A stretch of 64,000 bases of DNA from NCBI GenBank assembly GCA_035485575.1, contig DATHNW010000006.1, forward strand, positions 1-64,000, in the 5' to 3' direction. The notes under the pieces were generated by a model. It saw only the letters and a program-made list of their open reading frames with translations, was not told the DNA's origin and did no database searches. The stretch is from DASRHD01 sp035485575. GTDB taxonomy: Bacteria > Verrucomicrobiota > Verrucomicrobiia > Opitutales > Opitutaceae. The first letter of the stretch is position 1. Every line of letters begins with the position of its first letter. Made by a program: the position numbers and the translations under genes. Of the stretch, positions 37,476-46,001 are shown piece after piece.

Positions 37476-37679
37476 ATTGTGGTGAAGGTGAGAAATGCAG
37501 CGTTGGCCAAAGCCTAAAGGACATTAGTTTGCAAAAGGAAAATCTGTTTCAAACATGTGAACATGAACCGTGCACCGGCTGGGATTTGCCGCCCGCTAAT
37601 CCAACCTGCGTGCCTGGCTGATACTTGGGCGGTTTAGGTTGAACTTTGGCCCAATCGAACGATGACTTGCCCTTCGTCC

Positions 37680-38816
37680 ATGCGCCCCCCCCTCCTAGCG
37701 CTCTGCGTTGTCGTGCTGCTTGCGTCGTGCCGCGACGAAAAAGTCACGGCCTACCGCATCCCGAAGGAAGCTCCGCCGCCAGCTGCGGCCGGGCCGGTCA
37801 GCGGTGCCACGGACGCGCCACCCATCCACTGGCAAAACCCGGCGGGCTGGCAGGAACAGCCGCTCGAAGGGGTGCGCGTGGGCAGTTTTCTCGTCAAAGG
37901 CGCGAATGACGCCAAGGCCGATCTGTCGGTCACGACTTTTCCGGGCGATGTCGGCGGCGATCTCGCCAACGTCAACCGCTGGCGCGGCCAGCTCGGCCTC
38001 CCTCCCGTCGATGCGACCGCGCTGCCGGGGCTGGTGCAGGCCGTCGATGCGCCGGTGGGAAAACTTTCGCTGATTGATCTCGCGGGGGAAGCCGCCGCCG
38101 GCGAGGCCAAAAAGCCGACGCGTCTGCTCGGCGCGTGGCTGAAGCAGCCGGATCGCACCTGGTTTTTCAAGCTCATGGGCGACGACGCTCTCGTCGCCGC
38201 GCAGCGCAATGCCTTCCTGGCGTTTTTGCAATCGATCACGATTGACGCCGCCCCGGCCGGAGCCGCGTTTGCCGCCCCGGCCCAGGCCCAAAGCACCAAC
38301 GATCTGCCGAAAGGCACCAATCCGCCTTTCGCACCGTTTGCCAATGGCGCCATGCCTGACACCAGTACTGCGCCGGCTACAAACGCGCCAGCCGCAGATC
38401 TCGCTTGGTCCGCGCCGGCAGACTGGTCGGCCAAGCCGCTCGGCTCGATGCGCCTCGGCAGTTTCACTGTGCATGGCACGGACGGTGCCGAGGCCGACGT
38501 GTCCATCATCGCTTTTCCCGGTGAGGCCGGCGGCCTGCTGGCCAATCTCAACCGCTGGCGCGGCCAGCTCGGTCTCCCCTCTCTGGCGGAAAGCGATCAG
38601 GCCGCTGCGACCACCACGCTCGACAGCGCGGGCGGACTGCGTTTCACCGTCGTCGATTTCGCCGGCCAGTCCGCGGGCGCGCCCACGCGCCTGCTCGGCG
38701 GCATTGCCCCCTTTGGCGACAAAACTTATTTCTTCAAAATGACCGGGCCGGACGCGCTCGTGGCGCACCAGAAGGCGGCGTTCCTCGACTTCCTTAAAAC
38801 CGTCAAGGTCCCCTGA
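37680..38816 (+). CDS. lipoprotein with duplicated domain, next to cytochrome c biogenesis genes
   Basis: A 378-residue predicted lipoprotein: MRPPLLALCVVVLLASC gives a good lipobox with C17. The rest is an internal duplication of about 135 residues. Each copy starts with W..P..W, has GSF followed by a KADLSVTTFPG or EADVSIIAFPG strand, and shares NRWRGQLGLP and an FF/FK..G.DALVA.Q..AFL.FL ending. A Pro/Ala/Thr-rich linker separates the copies. I do not recognise the fold by name. Its stop is 2 bases before the resB ATG, so it is very likely cotranscribed with the ResB/CcsA system and may assist in heme or apocytochrome handling. An alternative ATG at 37662 adds six residues. Confidence 0.7.
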   Translation: MRPPLLALCVVVLLASCRDEKVTAYRIPKEAPPPAAAGPVSGATDAPPIHWQNPAGWQEQPLEGVRVGSFLVKGANDAKADLSVTTFPGDVGGDLANVNRWRGQLGLPPVDATALPGLVQAVDAPVGKLSLIDLAGEAAAGEAKKPTRLLGAWLKQPDRTWFFKLMGDDALVAAQRNAFLAFLQSITIDAAPAGAAFAAPAQAQSTNDLPKGTNPPFAPFANGAMPDTSTAPATNAPAADLAWSAPADWSAKPLGSMRLGSFTVHGTDGAEADVSIIAFPGEAGGLLANLNRWRGQLGLPSLAESDQAAATTTLDSAGGLRFTVVDFAGQSAGAPTRLLGGIAPFGDKTYFFKMTGPDALVAHQKAAFLDFLKTVKVP

Positions 38817-38818
38817 AC

Positions 38819-39970
38819 ATGCACGAGCTATTGCAACCCTTCGTCCAATTCTTCGTGTCGCTGCGGCTCACGGTCGTGCTGCTGGTGCTGTCCATCATGC
38901 TGGTGTTTTTTGCCACGCTTGACCAGGTGCACCTCGGCGTGTGGGGCATCCAGCACAAGTGGTTTTTCAATTTTATCGTGGTGCAGCCGATCAACGGCCT
39001 GCCCGTGCCCGTTTTCCCCGGCGGTTACTTTATCGGCGGCCTGCTGCTGATCAACCTAGTTGCGGCGCACATCTACCGTTTCCGCCTGACCTGGAGAAAA
39101 AGCGGCATCCAGCTGGCGCACTTCGGCATCATCCTGCTCATCGCGAGCCAGTTTTTCACGGGCCTGGAGCAGCGCGAAAGCCAGCTGCAGTTCCGCCTCA
39201 ATGAGACCCGGCGCTACTCGGAGGACTTCCGCCTGGATGAACTCGCCGTCATCGATACCACCGACCCTAAATTCGACGACGTCGTCGCCATCCCGGAATC
39301 CCTCCTCGAGCACGACGAGCCGGTGCAGAGCCCGAAGCTGCCGTTCCGCATCGTTCCAAAGCTCTATTATCCCAACTCGGTGGTGCAGATGCGCAGCCAG
39401 GTCCCCAACGCCCCGCCCTCGCCCGCCACCATGGATATCGGCACGCAGCTGGCGGCCACGCCGCAACCGCTTACCTACAAGGAAAATGAGCGCAACATGC
39501 CCGTGGCCTTTGTCGAGCTCGTCGGCCCGGAAGGCTCGCTCGGCACCTGGCTCGTGTCGCCGTGGATCGAAGAACCGCAGACCTTCGACTACGCCGGCCG
39601 CACCTGGCAGCTGGTGATGCGCTTCAAACGCTATTACACGCCCTATTCGATGACGTTGCTGCAGCTGAAAAACGACGTCTATCCCGGCACGGACATCCCC
39701 AAGAATTTCTCCAGCCAGGTTCGCATCAAGGATGACGACGGCAAAGGCGACCGCGACGTGCTTGTCTACATGAACAACCCTCTGCGCTACGGCGGCCTCA
39801 CCTATTACCAGTACCAAATGAACAAGGCCGACGGCCTGAGCGTGTTCCAAGTCGTGCGCAATCCCAGCTGGCGGCTGCCTTACATCGCCTGCCTGCTCGT
39901 CGCCCTCGGCCTCGTGATCCAGTTCGGCCTGCACCTGACCGGCTTTTTCCGCAGACGCGCCGCGATGTAA
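38819..39970 (+). CDS. resB: cytochrome c biogenesis protein ResB
   Basis: A 383-residue membrane protein of the system II cytochrome c assembly pathway. Three hydrophobic segments lie in the N-terminal 110 residues (LRLTVVLLVLSIMLVFFATLDQ, GGYFIGGLLLINLVAAHIYRF, IQLAHFGIILLIASQFFTGL). A large periplasmic domain follows, and a last membrane helix lies near the C-terminus (LPYIACLLVALGLVIQFGLHL). The PLRYGGLTYYQYQM motif before the last helix is typical. ResB works with CcsA to deliver reduced apocytochrome and heme on the periplasmic side. CcsA is encoded just downstream but is split off by the GxxExxY gene. Confidence 0.9.
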   Translation: MHELLQPFVQFFVSLRLTVVLLVLSIMLVFFATLDQVHLGVWGIQHKWFFNFIVVQPINGLPVPVFPGGYFIGGLLLINLVAAHIYRFRLTWRKSGIQLAHFGIILLIASQFFTGLEQRESQLQFRLNETRRYSEDFRLDELAVIDTTDPKFDDVVAIPESLLEHDEPVQSPKLPFRIVPKLYYPNSVVQMRSQVPNAPPSPATMDIGTQLAATPQPLTYKENERNMPVAFVELVGPEGSLGTWLVSPWIEEPQTFDYAGRTWQLVMRFKRYYTPYSMTLLQLKNDVYPGTDIPKNFSSQVRIKDDDGKGDRDVLVYMNNPLRYGGLTYYQYQMNKADGLSVFQVVRNPSWRLPYIACLLVALGLVIQFGLHLTGFFRRRAAM

Positions 39971-39973
39971 TTC

Positions 39974-40002
39974 TTTACAGGAAGATCGCCAAGAACGCAA
40001 AG
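39974..40002 (+). repeat. left inverted-repeat arm of the GxxExxY cassette
   Basis: A 29-bp arm starting TTTACAGGAAGATCGCC and ending just before the ATG at 40005. It pairs with the inverted arm at 40413-40441, with 24 of 29 positions alike. Confidence 0.75.
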
Positions 40003-40004
40003 CA

Positions 40005-40409
40005 ATGCACCCGCTCTATGCAAAAGCCCATGCCCTTTCCAGCAGGGTCATTGGAGCGGCGATTGAAGTCCACCGGCTTAAAGGCGCTGGCTTGATCGAG
40101 GGCATCTATGAACGCTGCCTGATGCGTGAGCTGGAGTTACAAGGCATTCAAGCGTTGAATCAAGTGCCAGTAAAAATCGAATACAAGGGCCTCGTTTTTG
40201 AAGAGCTGCTACGGCTCGATATCTGCGTGGAAAATTGTCTGATTGTTGAGAACAAGGCCGTCGAGAAACTCCTTCCTCTTCACAAGGCACAACTGTTGAG
40301 TTACATGAAATTGCTCAACATTCCTCTTGGGCTACTTATCAATTATCATGAGCCCTTGTTGAAAAACGGCCTCGTACGCCTCATCCTCGAAGGCGCAGAT
40401 CAGCCTTAG
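40005..40409 (+). CDS. GxxExxY-family protein (PD-(D/E)XK-like)
   Basis: A 134-residue protein of the GxxExxY family: the name motif is GLIEGIY near residue 29. Later residues fit a small PD-(D/E)XK-like nuclease fold (E...LDICVENCLIVENKA), with aspartate and glutamate/lysine in the expected spacing. Members are multi-copy and of unknown function. The gene is richer in A+T than resB and ccsA and sits between them without being related. It is enclosed by a 29-bp inverted repeat, so it looks like an inserted cassette rather than part of the cytochrome pathway. Confidence 0.85.
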   Translation: MHPLYAKAHALSSRVIGAAIEVHRLKGAGLIEGIYERCLMRELELQGIQALNQVPVKIEYKGLVFEELLRLDICVENCLIVENKAVEKLLPLHKAQLLSYMKLLNIPLGLLINYHEPLLKNGLVRLILEGADQP

Positions 40410-40412
40410 CCT

Positions 40413-40441
40413 CTTCGCGCCCTTTGCGATCTTCGTGTAAA
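40413..40441 (-). repeat. right inverted-repeat arm of the GxxExxY cassette
   Basis: On the minus strand this arm reads TTTACACGAAGATCGCAAAG and continues, matching the left arm at 39974-40002 in 24 of 29 positions. It ends 2 bases before the ccsA start codon. Confidence 0.75.
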
Positions 40442-40442
40442 C

Positions 40443-42296
40443 ATGAAACGATTTCTCCCGCTCATCGTCCTTCTGCTCGCGCTGGCCGGCGTCGCCGCCT
40501 CGTTGTTTCCACCGCGGCCGGACAGCGAGTTCGACCTCAACGGCTTCGCCCATTTGCCCGTGCTCGCCGACGGCCGGCTGAAGCCCATCGACACGGTCGC
40601 GCGCACCTCCCTGCTCGAGCTGCAGGGCAAGCAGGATTTCACCGCGCCCGACGGCCGCATACTGACGCCCATCGAATGGCTGCTGGATGTGTTCTATCGC
40701 GCCGACGTGGCCGACAAATACCAGCACTTCCGCATCGACAACCTCGACGTGCTGGCGCTCTTCAACCTGCAGCCGGAAGACGGGGCTGACAAAAAGCTTT
40801 TCTCCTTCGAGCAGCTCAAATCCAAGCTGCCCGAGCTCGAACGCCAGGCCACGCTCGCCTCGCAGGTGGAGAATGCGCAGCAAAGCACCTTCGAACGCGC
40901 GGTGATCAAGCTCCAGACCGGCGTCCTGCTGTATCAGCGTCTCAAATACAGCCTTGTCATGCCGGACAGTGAAGACTTCCTCGCCGAGCTTTTGAAATTC
41001 CAGGACGGGCTGGCCGCCGGTATCGAGGCCGTGCGCGCCAAGGAGGCGGGCAAGCCGCATGATGAGGCCGCCGCCAGCCTGGTCATCGACGCCGGCCGGC
41101 GCTTCGATTTCATCGCGGACGCGACCTCGCTGCTGACGATTCCGCCCGAGCCGGGCGACCCCAAGCCGGATGACTGGCAGAACATGGGGCATGCGCTGCT
41201 CGGCTCCTTCGCCGATGGCCGTGTCAATCCCGACGCCCTCGCCTTCGCCGCGCTCGGCCATGCGTGGCGCTTCCACCAGCCGGAGCAGTTCAATGAACTC
41301 GTGAAGCTCTATCGCGCCCAGTTGGAAAAACGCTTCGCCCCCGCGCTGAAGAAGTGCGACTTCGAAGCGCACTTCAACGCCGCTCAGCCGTTCTACACGG
41401 CGATGATCATCTACGTCCTAGCCTTCGTGCTGGCGATCTCCTCCTGGCTGAAGTGGCCGGACGCCCTGGGGCGTAGTGCATTCTACCTCGTGGCCGTCGC
41501 CTTCGCGCTCGCCACCGCCGGCATCCTCGCCCGCATGTGGCTCGAGGGCCGCCCGCCCGTGACCAACCTTTATTCCTCCGCTCTTTTCATCGGCTGGGGT
41601 GCGGTCGGGCTCTGTCTCATCCTTGAAAAACTTTATCGCAACGCCATCGGCAGCGTGGCCGCCGGCCTCATCGGCTTTGGCACCCTGCTCATCGCCCACC
41701 ACCTCGCGCTCGGCGGCGACACGATGGAAATGATGCGCGCCGTGCTCGACTCGAACTTCTGGCTGTCCACACACGTCGTTGTCGTGGCCACCGGCTACGC
41801 CTCCACGTTTCTCGCGGGAATCCTGGCGATCATCTACATTTTCCGCGGCCTGTTCACGAGGTCGCTCGACAAAGCCACCGCCGACGCACTTGCGCGCATG
41901 GTTTACGGCATTGTCTGCTTTGCCACGCTCTTCAGCTTCGTCGGCACCATCCTCGGCGGCATCTGGGCCGACCAGTCATGGGGGCGCTTCTGGGGCTGGG
42001 ACCCAAAGGAAAATGGCGCGCTGATCATCGTGCTGTGGAATGCGCTCATCCTTCATGCGCGCTGGGGCGGCCTGGTCAAACAGCGGGGGCTGATGTGCCT
42101 CGCCGTCTTTGGCAACATTGTCACGAGCTGGAGCTGGTTCGGCGTCAACATGCTCGGCGTCGGCCTGCACAGCTATGGTTTCACCCAGGCGACCTTCTGG
42201 TGGCTCATCGGTTTCATCGCGACCCAGCTCATCATCATCGGCCTGGCCAGCCTGCCATTGGAAAAATGGCGGAGCTTCCGCGCACCGGGCGCTTGA
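40443..42296 (+). CDS. ccsA: cytochrome c assembly protein CcsA/ResC
   Basis: A 617-residue membrane protein that exports and presents heme for attachment to apocytochromes c (system II, with ResB). The C-terminal half, from about residue 320, holds the membrane helices and the tryptophan-rich heme-binding motif (WGWDPKENGALI, W at residue 517), with conserved histidines in nearby loops. The N-terminal half is one membrane anchor and a long hydrophilic domain (FAHLPVLADGRLKPIDTVART) seen in the larger CcsA proteins of several phyla. The gene was probably adjacent to resB before the GxxExxY insertion, and it lies upstream of a cluster encoding four c-type cytochrome-pathway proteins. Confidence 0.92.
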   Translation: MKRFLPLIVLLLALAGVAASLFPPRPDSEFDLNGFAHLPVLADGRLKPIDTVARTSLLELQGKQDFTAPDGRILTPIEWLLDVFYRADVADKYQHFRIDNLDVLALFNLQPEDGADKKLFSFEQLKSKLPELERQATLASQVENAQQSTFERAVIKLQTGVLLYQRLKYSLVMPDSEDFLAELLKFQDGLAAGIEAVRAKEAGKPHDEAAASLVIDAGRRFDFIADATSLLTIPPEPGDPKPDDWQNMGHALLGSFADGRVNPDALAFAALGHAWRFHQPEQFNELVKLYRAQLEKRFAPALKKCDFEAHFNAAQPFYTAMIIYVLAFVLAISSWLKWPDALGRSAFYLVAVAFALATAGILARMWLEGRPPVTNLYSSALFIGWGAVGLCLILEKLYRNAIGSVAAGLIGFGTLLIAHHLALGGDTMEMMRAVLDSNFWLSTHVVVVATGYASTFLAGILAIIYIFRGLFTRSLDKATADALARMVYGIVCFATLFSFVGTILGGIWADQSWGRFWGWDPKENGALIIVLWNALILHARWGGLVKQRGLMCLAVFGNIVTSWSWFGVNMLGVGLHSYGFTQATFWWLIGFIATQLIIIGLASLPLEKWRSFRAPGA

Positions 42297-42569
42297 TCAT
42301 CTCGTGATACGATCACCAGTGCAAACTGGTCGAAAATCTCCGTTGGTAGGCTAATACCCCATAGCCCCCAGCAGTCTTCTGGCCTACGCTCACACCGCCA
42401 GAAACAGAGGATGCTTCCACAAAGGAACATCCTGCAGACCCAAAAGGATGATAGTGCAGCAACGGACAAAAAATGCTCAGCCTTGAACAATTGCTGCGCA
42501 GGCGCCCATGGAGATTTAGGCCATGATGATTGTGATGACGAAGACTGAGTCCAATCGAACATCCGCCCT
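42297..42569 (+). other. 273-base non-coding gap with two hairpins
   Basis: No open frame of note is present. Two successive stems stand out: TTCTGGC (42377-42383) with GCCAGAA (42397-42403), and AGGATG plus TTCC (42408-42418) with GGAACATCCT (42424-42433). Together they could form a structured leader of the cytochrome operon; no T-run follows them. A third, weak inverted repeat (ACCAGT, 42315-42320, with ACTGGT, 42325-42330) lies close to the ccsA stop. Confidence 0.4.
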
Positions 42570-43355
42570 ATGATCTCCAGACTACGCTGCTCAAAAGCCA
42601 CCCTGATCTTTGGCGGCATCAGCGTCTGGGGCCTTCTGCTAGTTTCCTGCGTCATGACCGACCGCACGATGGTCGCGCCTCCGCAGGTTGCGGGCGCGAA
42701 GTTTGTCGGCGCCCAGGAATGCGTCCAGTGCCACGAGGACATCACCAAGGGCTTTGACAGCTCCACCCACGCCCGGCTCATGGTCAAAGGCGAAAATGCC
42801 AAGGGCCTCGGTTGTGAAGCGTGCCATGGCCCCGGCAGCAAGCACGTCGAGTCCGGCGGTGCGACCGGCACCATTGTCAATCCGAAGAAGTCGCCCGAGA
42901 CCTGCTTTCAGTGTCACCTCGATAAGCGCGGGCAGTTCAACCTTCCCCACTCCCATCCCGTGCTGGCCGGAAACATGAGCTGTGTGGATTGCCATGATGT
43001 GCACAAGGGCGACGCCATCCGGGGCGGCGCCGCCAGCCTGGCCACCGAAAATGAAACCTGCACGGCATGCCACACGGCGCAGAAGGGCCCGTTCGTCTTC
43101 GAGCATGAGGCCATGCGCGAAGGCTGCACCGTGTGCCACAACCCGCACGGCTCGGTGAATGACAAGATGCTGGTCGCACGGGACGCCAACCTCTGCCTGC
43201 GGTGCCATCTTGAGCACCCGGCCATGGCCGACGATGGCACCATTCTCGCCGGCGGCCAGGATCACACCAGCCGTCTGCGCAACGGCACCTGCTGGAGCGC
43301 GGGCTGCCATGAAGCCCCGCACGGCTCGAACGCCAGCAAACATCTTCGCTTCTAA
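42570..43355 (+). CDS. octaheme DmsE/MtrA-like cytochrome, lipid-anchored
   Basis: A 261-residue multiheme cytochrome c. Seven CXXCH motifs begin at residues 51, 82, 112, 138, 164, 186 and 209. An eighth site at 241 is CX4CH (CWSAGCH), an unusual spacing known from some multiheme cytochromes. Many histidines between the motifs could serve as distal ligands. A lipobox (LLLVSC, C27) suggests lipid anchoring, whereas MtrA and DmsE are normally soluble periplasmic proteins. The gene precedes an MtrB/PioB-like outer-membrane barrel by 22 bases, the hallmark of porin-cytochrome conduits that pass electrons across the outer membrane. Eight hemes is the number also seen in the OmaB type of conduit. 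Confidence 0.88.
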   Translation: MISRLRCSKATLIFGGISVWGLLLVSCVMTDRTMVAPPQVAGAKFVGAQECVQCHEDITKGFDSSTHARLMVKGENAKGLGCEACHGPGSKHVESGGATGTIVNPKKSPETCFQCHLDKRGQFNLPHSHPVLAGNMSCVDCHDVHKGDAIRGGAASLATENETCTACHTAQKGPFVFEHEAMREGCTVCHNPHGSVNDKMLVARDANLCLRCHLEHPAMADDGTILAGGQDHTSRLRNGTCWSAGCHEAPHGSNASKHLRF

Positions 43356-43377
43356 CAACCCCGTCACATGACCGGCC

Positions 43378-45549
43378 ATGCATGCCAACCGCTTATCCCT
43401 CCTCCGTGCCGCCGGCCTGCTGGCCGGTGCGATGCTTACGCTCCCATGCGTCCATGCCGCCGACCCGAATCCTTCCTCCACGGCGACGGACACGGACGCG
43501 TTTCCGGTCTTTGACAACTACATCAAGCTCTCAGGCCAGAATGCATGGGTGAGCAAGGACAAGCCCGCTTTTCAAGCGGACACCCGGAACGCTCAGGGCG
43601 CATCCGGCGGCATCGAAGACTTCCGCTTCGAAAAGGATCCCACCAAGGATATCAGCATAAAGACCGATGGTCATGCGATCGGCGGATCCGAGAATTACCT
43701 GGCTCATTTCAACATCACCAAGGATGAGGTCGGCTCCTTCGATGCCGGTTACAAGCGGTTCCGCACCTTCTACGATGGCATCGGCGGATTTTTCCCCACC
43801 AACAACGCCTGGATGCCGCTGACGCAGCCGGATCTTCACGTCGACCGCGCGAAGTTCTGGGCCGAAGGCACCATCGCCCTTCCCAACAAGCCGGTCCTGA
43901 CCCTGCGTTACACCAACGAGCTGCGCAACGGCCGGAAGGACACCACGATCTGGGGGGACACCGACTTCACCGGCATTCCCATCCCGTCGAACTCCAATCT
44001 GTCCACCCGCAAGATCATTCCCGGCTATCTCAACCTGGGCGAGCGGCATGAAACTGTCGAGGCCCTGGTCACGCATACGGTCGGAAAAACCACCTTTGAG
44101 CTCAGCCTGCTTGACGACATGGTCGACAACCTCGACACCCGCTACTTGAATCGCTTTCCGGGCGAGGTGAAACCCTTCCCGGCCATTCCGGCCACACCGG
44201 TGACAATCGTTCCGGCCGCCCGGGCCAACAACGCCATCGCCGCCCTCGATCAGGAAGGCGTCACGTCAAACACGTTTTCGGCCACCGGCAAAACCGAGAC
44301 GATTTTGAGCGATCGGTTCTCCTTCCACACCGGCCTGCGTTACCAGCACCTGACGAGCAGCTTCACCGGCAACCGCCTGCTCAACACCAGCACTCCCACC
44401 GCGGTCGGCGTCGTCATCGCCCCCAGCGCCAATTTCCTGAATCTTGCCGGCGGCTCCAAGATGACCGCCTACACCGGCACGGCCGGCGTGGATGTGAAGC
44501 CTCTCAGTGATTTCCTGGTCCGGCTGGATCTCAAGGGTGAGAACGACTACACCAAGGGCGCGGACAGCTTCACGAGCACTGCGGCAGCGGTGAATACGAC
44601 CACCGGGAAGATCACCACCACGCCCACGGCCAACTTCGGAAATTCCAGGGTCAAGGAGATCGCCTGGACGCCGGAAATCAACCTGCGCTACACCGGCATC
44701 AGGGACATCTCGCTCTACGCATCGGCCGACTACCGGTATGTGGGCGGCGACGACCGCACGACTCCACAATTCAGCACCACACCGGCTCCCCTCACGGATA
44801 ACGTTTACGAAAATCACGGGCGCTACACCGTGGGCGCCAACTGGGTTCCCTGCCCGTATTTCACCCTGCGCGGCGAAACTTTCTACAAGGACCATCAGAA
44901 CAGTTTCCAGGGTTATGCCACGAGCCTTTCCAGCGAGTACGTGTTGGGCTACCGGCTCTATGGCGGCACCCTCACCGCCATCGTAAGCCCGCTGCCCACC
45001 CTCTCCTTCACCACGCGCTATATCCTGCAAACCGGCCAGATGGACGTCACCACTGTGGGCGACCCCGGCTTAACCAGCTATGCGAACTACGATTCGATGA
45101 ACACCAAAAGCCACCAGATCGGCGAGACCATCGACTGGAATCCGATCCGCCAGTTTTACCTGCAAGGCAACATCAACATCGTCTTCGATACCCTCCGCAC
45201 CGCCTACCCGCGGGCCGGCGGCGTGGCGAACACCGTTCTGCGCAACTCTGACAACAATTACTGGGATGGCAGCGTGCTCGCTGGCTATGCCATCGACAAG
45301 AAGACCGATGGCGAAGTCGAGTGCACCTACTACCGCGCAAACAATTATCAGCCCGCTTTCACCGGTTCCGTGTCCTATGGGGCCGGCGCCAAGGAGTACC
45401 GGGCCACCGTCGGCCTGAAGCACAAGATCAACGACCACCTCATCGCTTCCGCCAAAATCGGCTACCTCGTCAGCCGCAACGATACCACCGGAGACTTCAC
45501 TGACTACACCGCCCGGGTCGCCTATGTCTCGCTGGAACATGCGTTTTAA
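43378..45549 (+). CDS. MtrB/PioB-like outer-membrane beta-barrel
   Basis: A 723-residue protein with a signal peptide (cut around residue 27, VHAAD) and a long chain of amphipathic strands alternating with short turns, ending in YVSLEHAF with the C-terminal phenylalanine of outer-membrane barrels. Segments such as DFRFEKDPTKDISIKTDGHAIGG and FNITKDEVGSFDAGYKRFRTFYDGIGGFFP match the start of MtrB/PioB-type porins that sheath a multiheme cytochrome. The N-terminal CXXC motif of Shewanella MtrB is not present. It follows the octaheme cytochrome in the same direction and would form with it a conduit through the outer membrane. Confidence 0.85.
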   Translation: MHANRLSLLRAAGLLAGAMLTLPCVHAADPNPSSTATDTDAFPVFDNYIKLSGQNAWVSKDKPAFQADTRNAQGASGGIEDFRFEKDPTKDISIKTDGHAIGGSENYLAHFNITKDEVGSFDAGYKRFRTFYDGIGGFFPTNNAWMPLTQPDLHVDRAKFWAEGTIALPNKPVLTLRYTNELRNGRKDTTIWGDTDFTGIPIPSNSNLSTRKIIPGYLNLGERHETVEALVTHTVGKTTFELSLLDDMVDNLDTRYLNRFPGEVKPFPAIPATPVTIVPAARANNAIAALDQEGVTSNTFSATGKTETILSDRFSFHTGLRYQHLTSSFTGNRLLNTSTPTAVGVVIAPSANFLNLAGGSKMTAYTGTAGVDVKPLSDFLVRLDLKGENDYTKGADSFTSTAAAVNTTTGKITTTPTANFGNSRVKEIAWTPEINLRYTGIRDISLYASADYRYVGGDDRTTPQFSTTPAPLTDNVYENHGRYTVGANWVPCPYFTLRGETFYKDHQNSFQGYATSLSSEYVLGYRLYGGTLTAIVSPLPTLSFTTRYILQTGQMDVTTVGDPGLTSYANYDSMNTKSHQIGETIDWNPIRQFYLQGNINIVFDTLRTAYPRAGGVANTVLRNSDNNYWDGSVLAGYAIDKKTDGEVECTYYRANNYQPAFTGSVSYGAGAKEYRATVGLKHKINDHLIASAKIGYLVSRNDTTGDFTDYTARVAYVSLEHAF

Positions 45550-45645
45550 TCCGGCCCTCGCATCGTAATTCTTCGTTTCGCCATTAGATTCCACCCCGCC
45601 CTCCACCCTCGTGAATGAATTAATCCACCCAAACGCCATTTCCCC

Positions 45646-45981
45646 ATGAACCACCGCACCCGCCTTTCCGCCGTCATTTTGCTCAGTCTCTCGTTGCCCG
45701 CCCTCATCTTTGCCGCCGAGGCCAAGGACAATTGGAGCCAGTACTGCTCCCGCTGCCACGGCGCCGATGGCACCGGGCAGACCAAGATCGGAAAAAAGCT
45801 CGACCTGAAGGACTACTCCAGCGCCGACGTGCAGGCCAAAATGACCGATGATGAAATGCTCAAGACCATCCTCGAGGGCGTGACCAAGGACGGCAAAGAG
45901 CGGATGGCCCCCTACAAGGAAAAGCTGTCCGCCGACGAGGCCAAGGCCCTGATCGGCTTTGTCCGCTCGCTCAAAAAATAG
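45646..45981 (+). CDS. monoheme class I cytochrome c
   Basis: A 111-residue periplasmic cytochrome with a signal peptide (about residues 1-24), a single CSRCH heme site at residues 34-38 and a likely methionine ligand in RMAPY (M near 87), the normal arrangement of class I cytochromes c. It is a plausible soluble shuttle between the NapC-like quinol oxidase encoded next and the outer-membrane cytochrome-porin pair. It lies 96 bases after the barrel gene and 20 bases before the NapC-like gene. Confidence 0.9.
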   Translation: MNHRTRLSAVILLSLSLPALIFAAEAKDNWSQYCSRCHGADGTGQTKIGKKLDLKDYSSADVQAKMTDDEMLKTILEGVTKDGKERMAPYKEKLSADEAKALIGFVRSLKK

Positions 45982-46001
45982 GACGCCATTCCTTTGTTGC
46001 G

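Noticed and set aside
42297..42569. Cyclic-di-GMP (GEMM) riboswitch before the cytochrome cluster
   Set aside because: I looked for the GGCAAAC and GCAAAGCC blocks and found neither in this gap.
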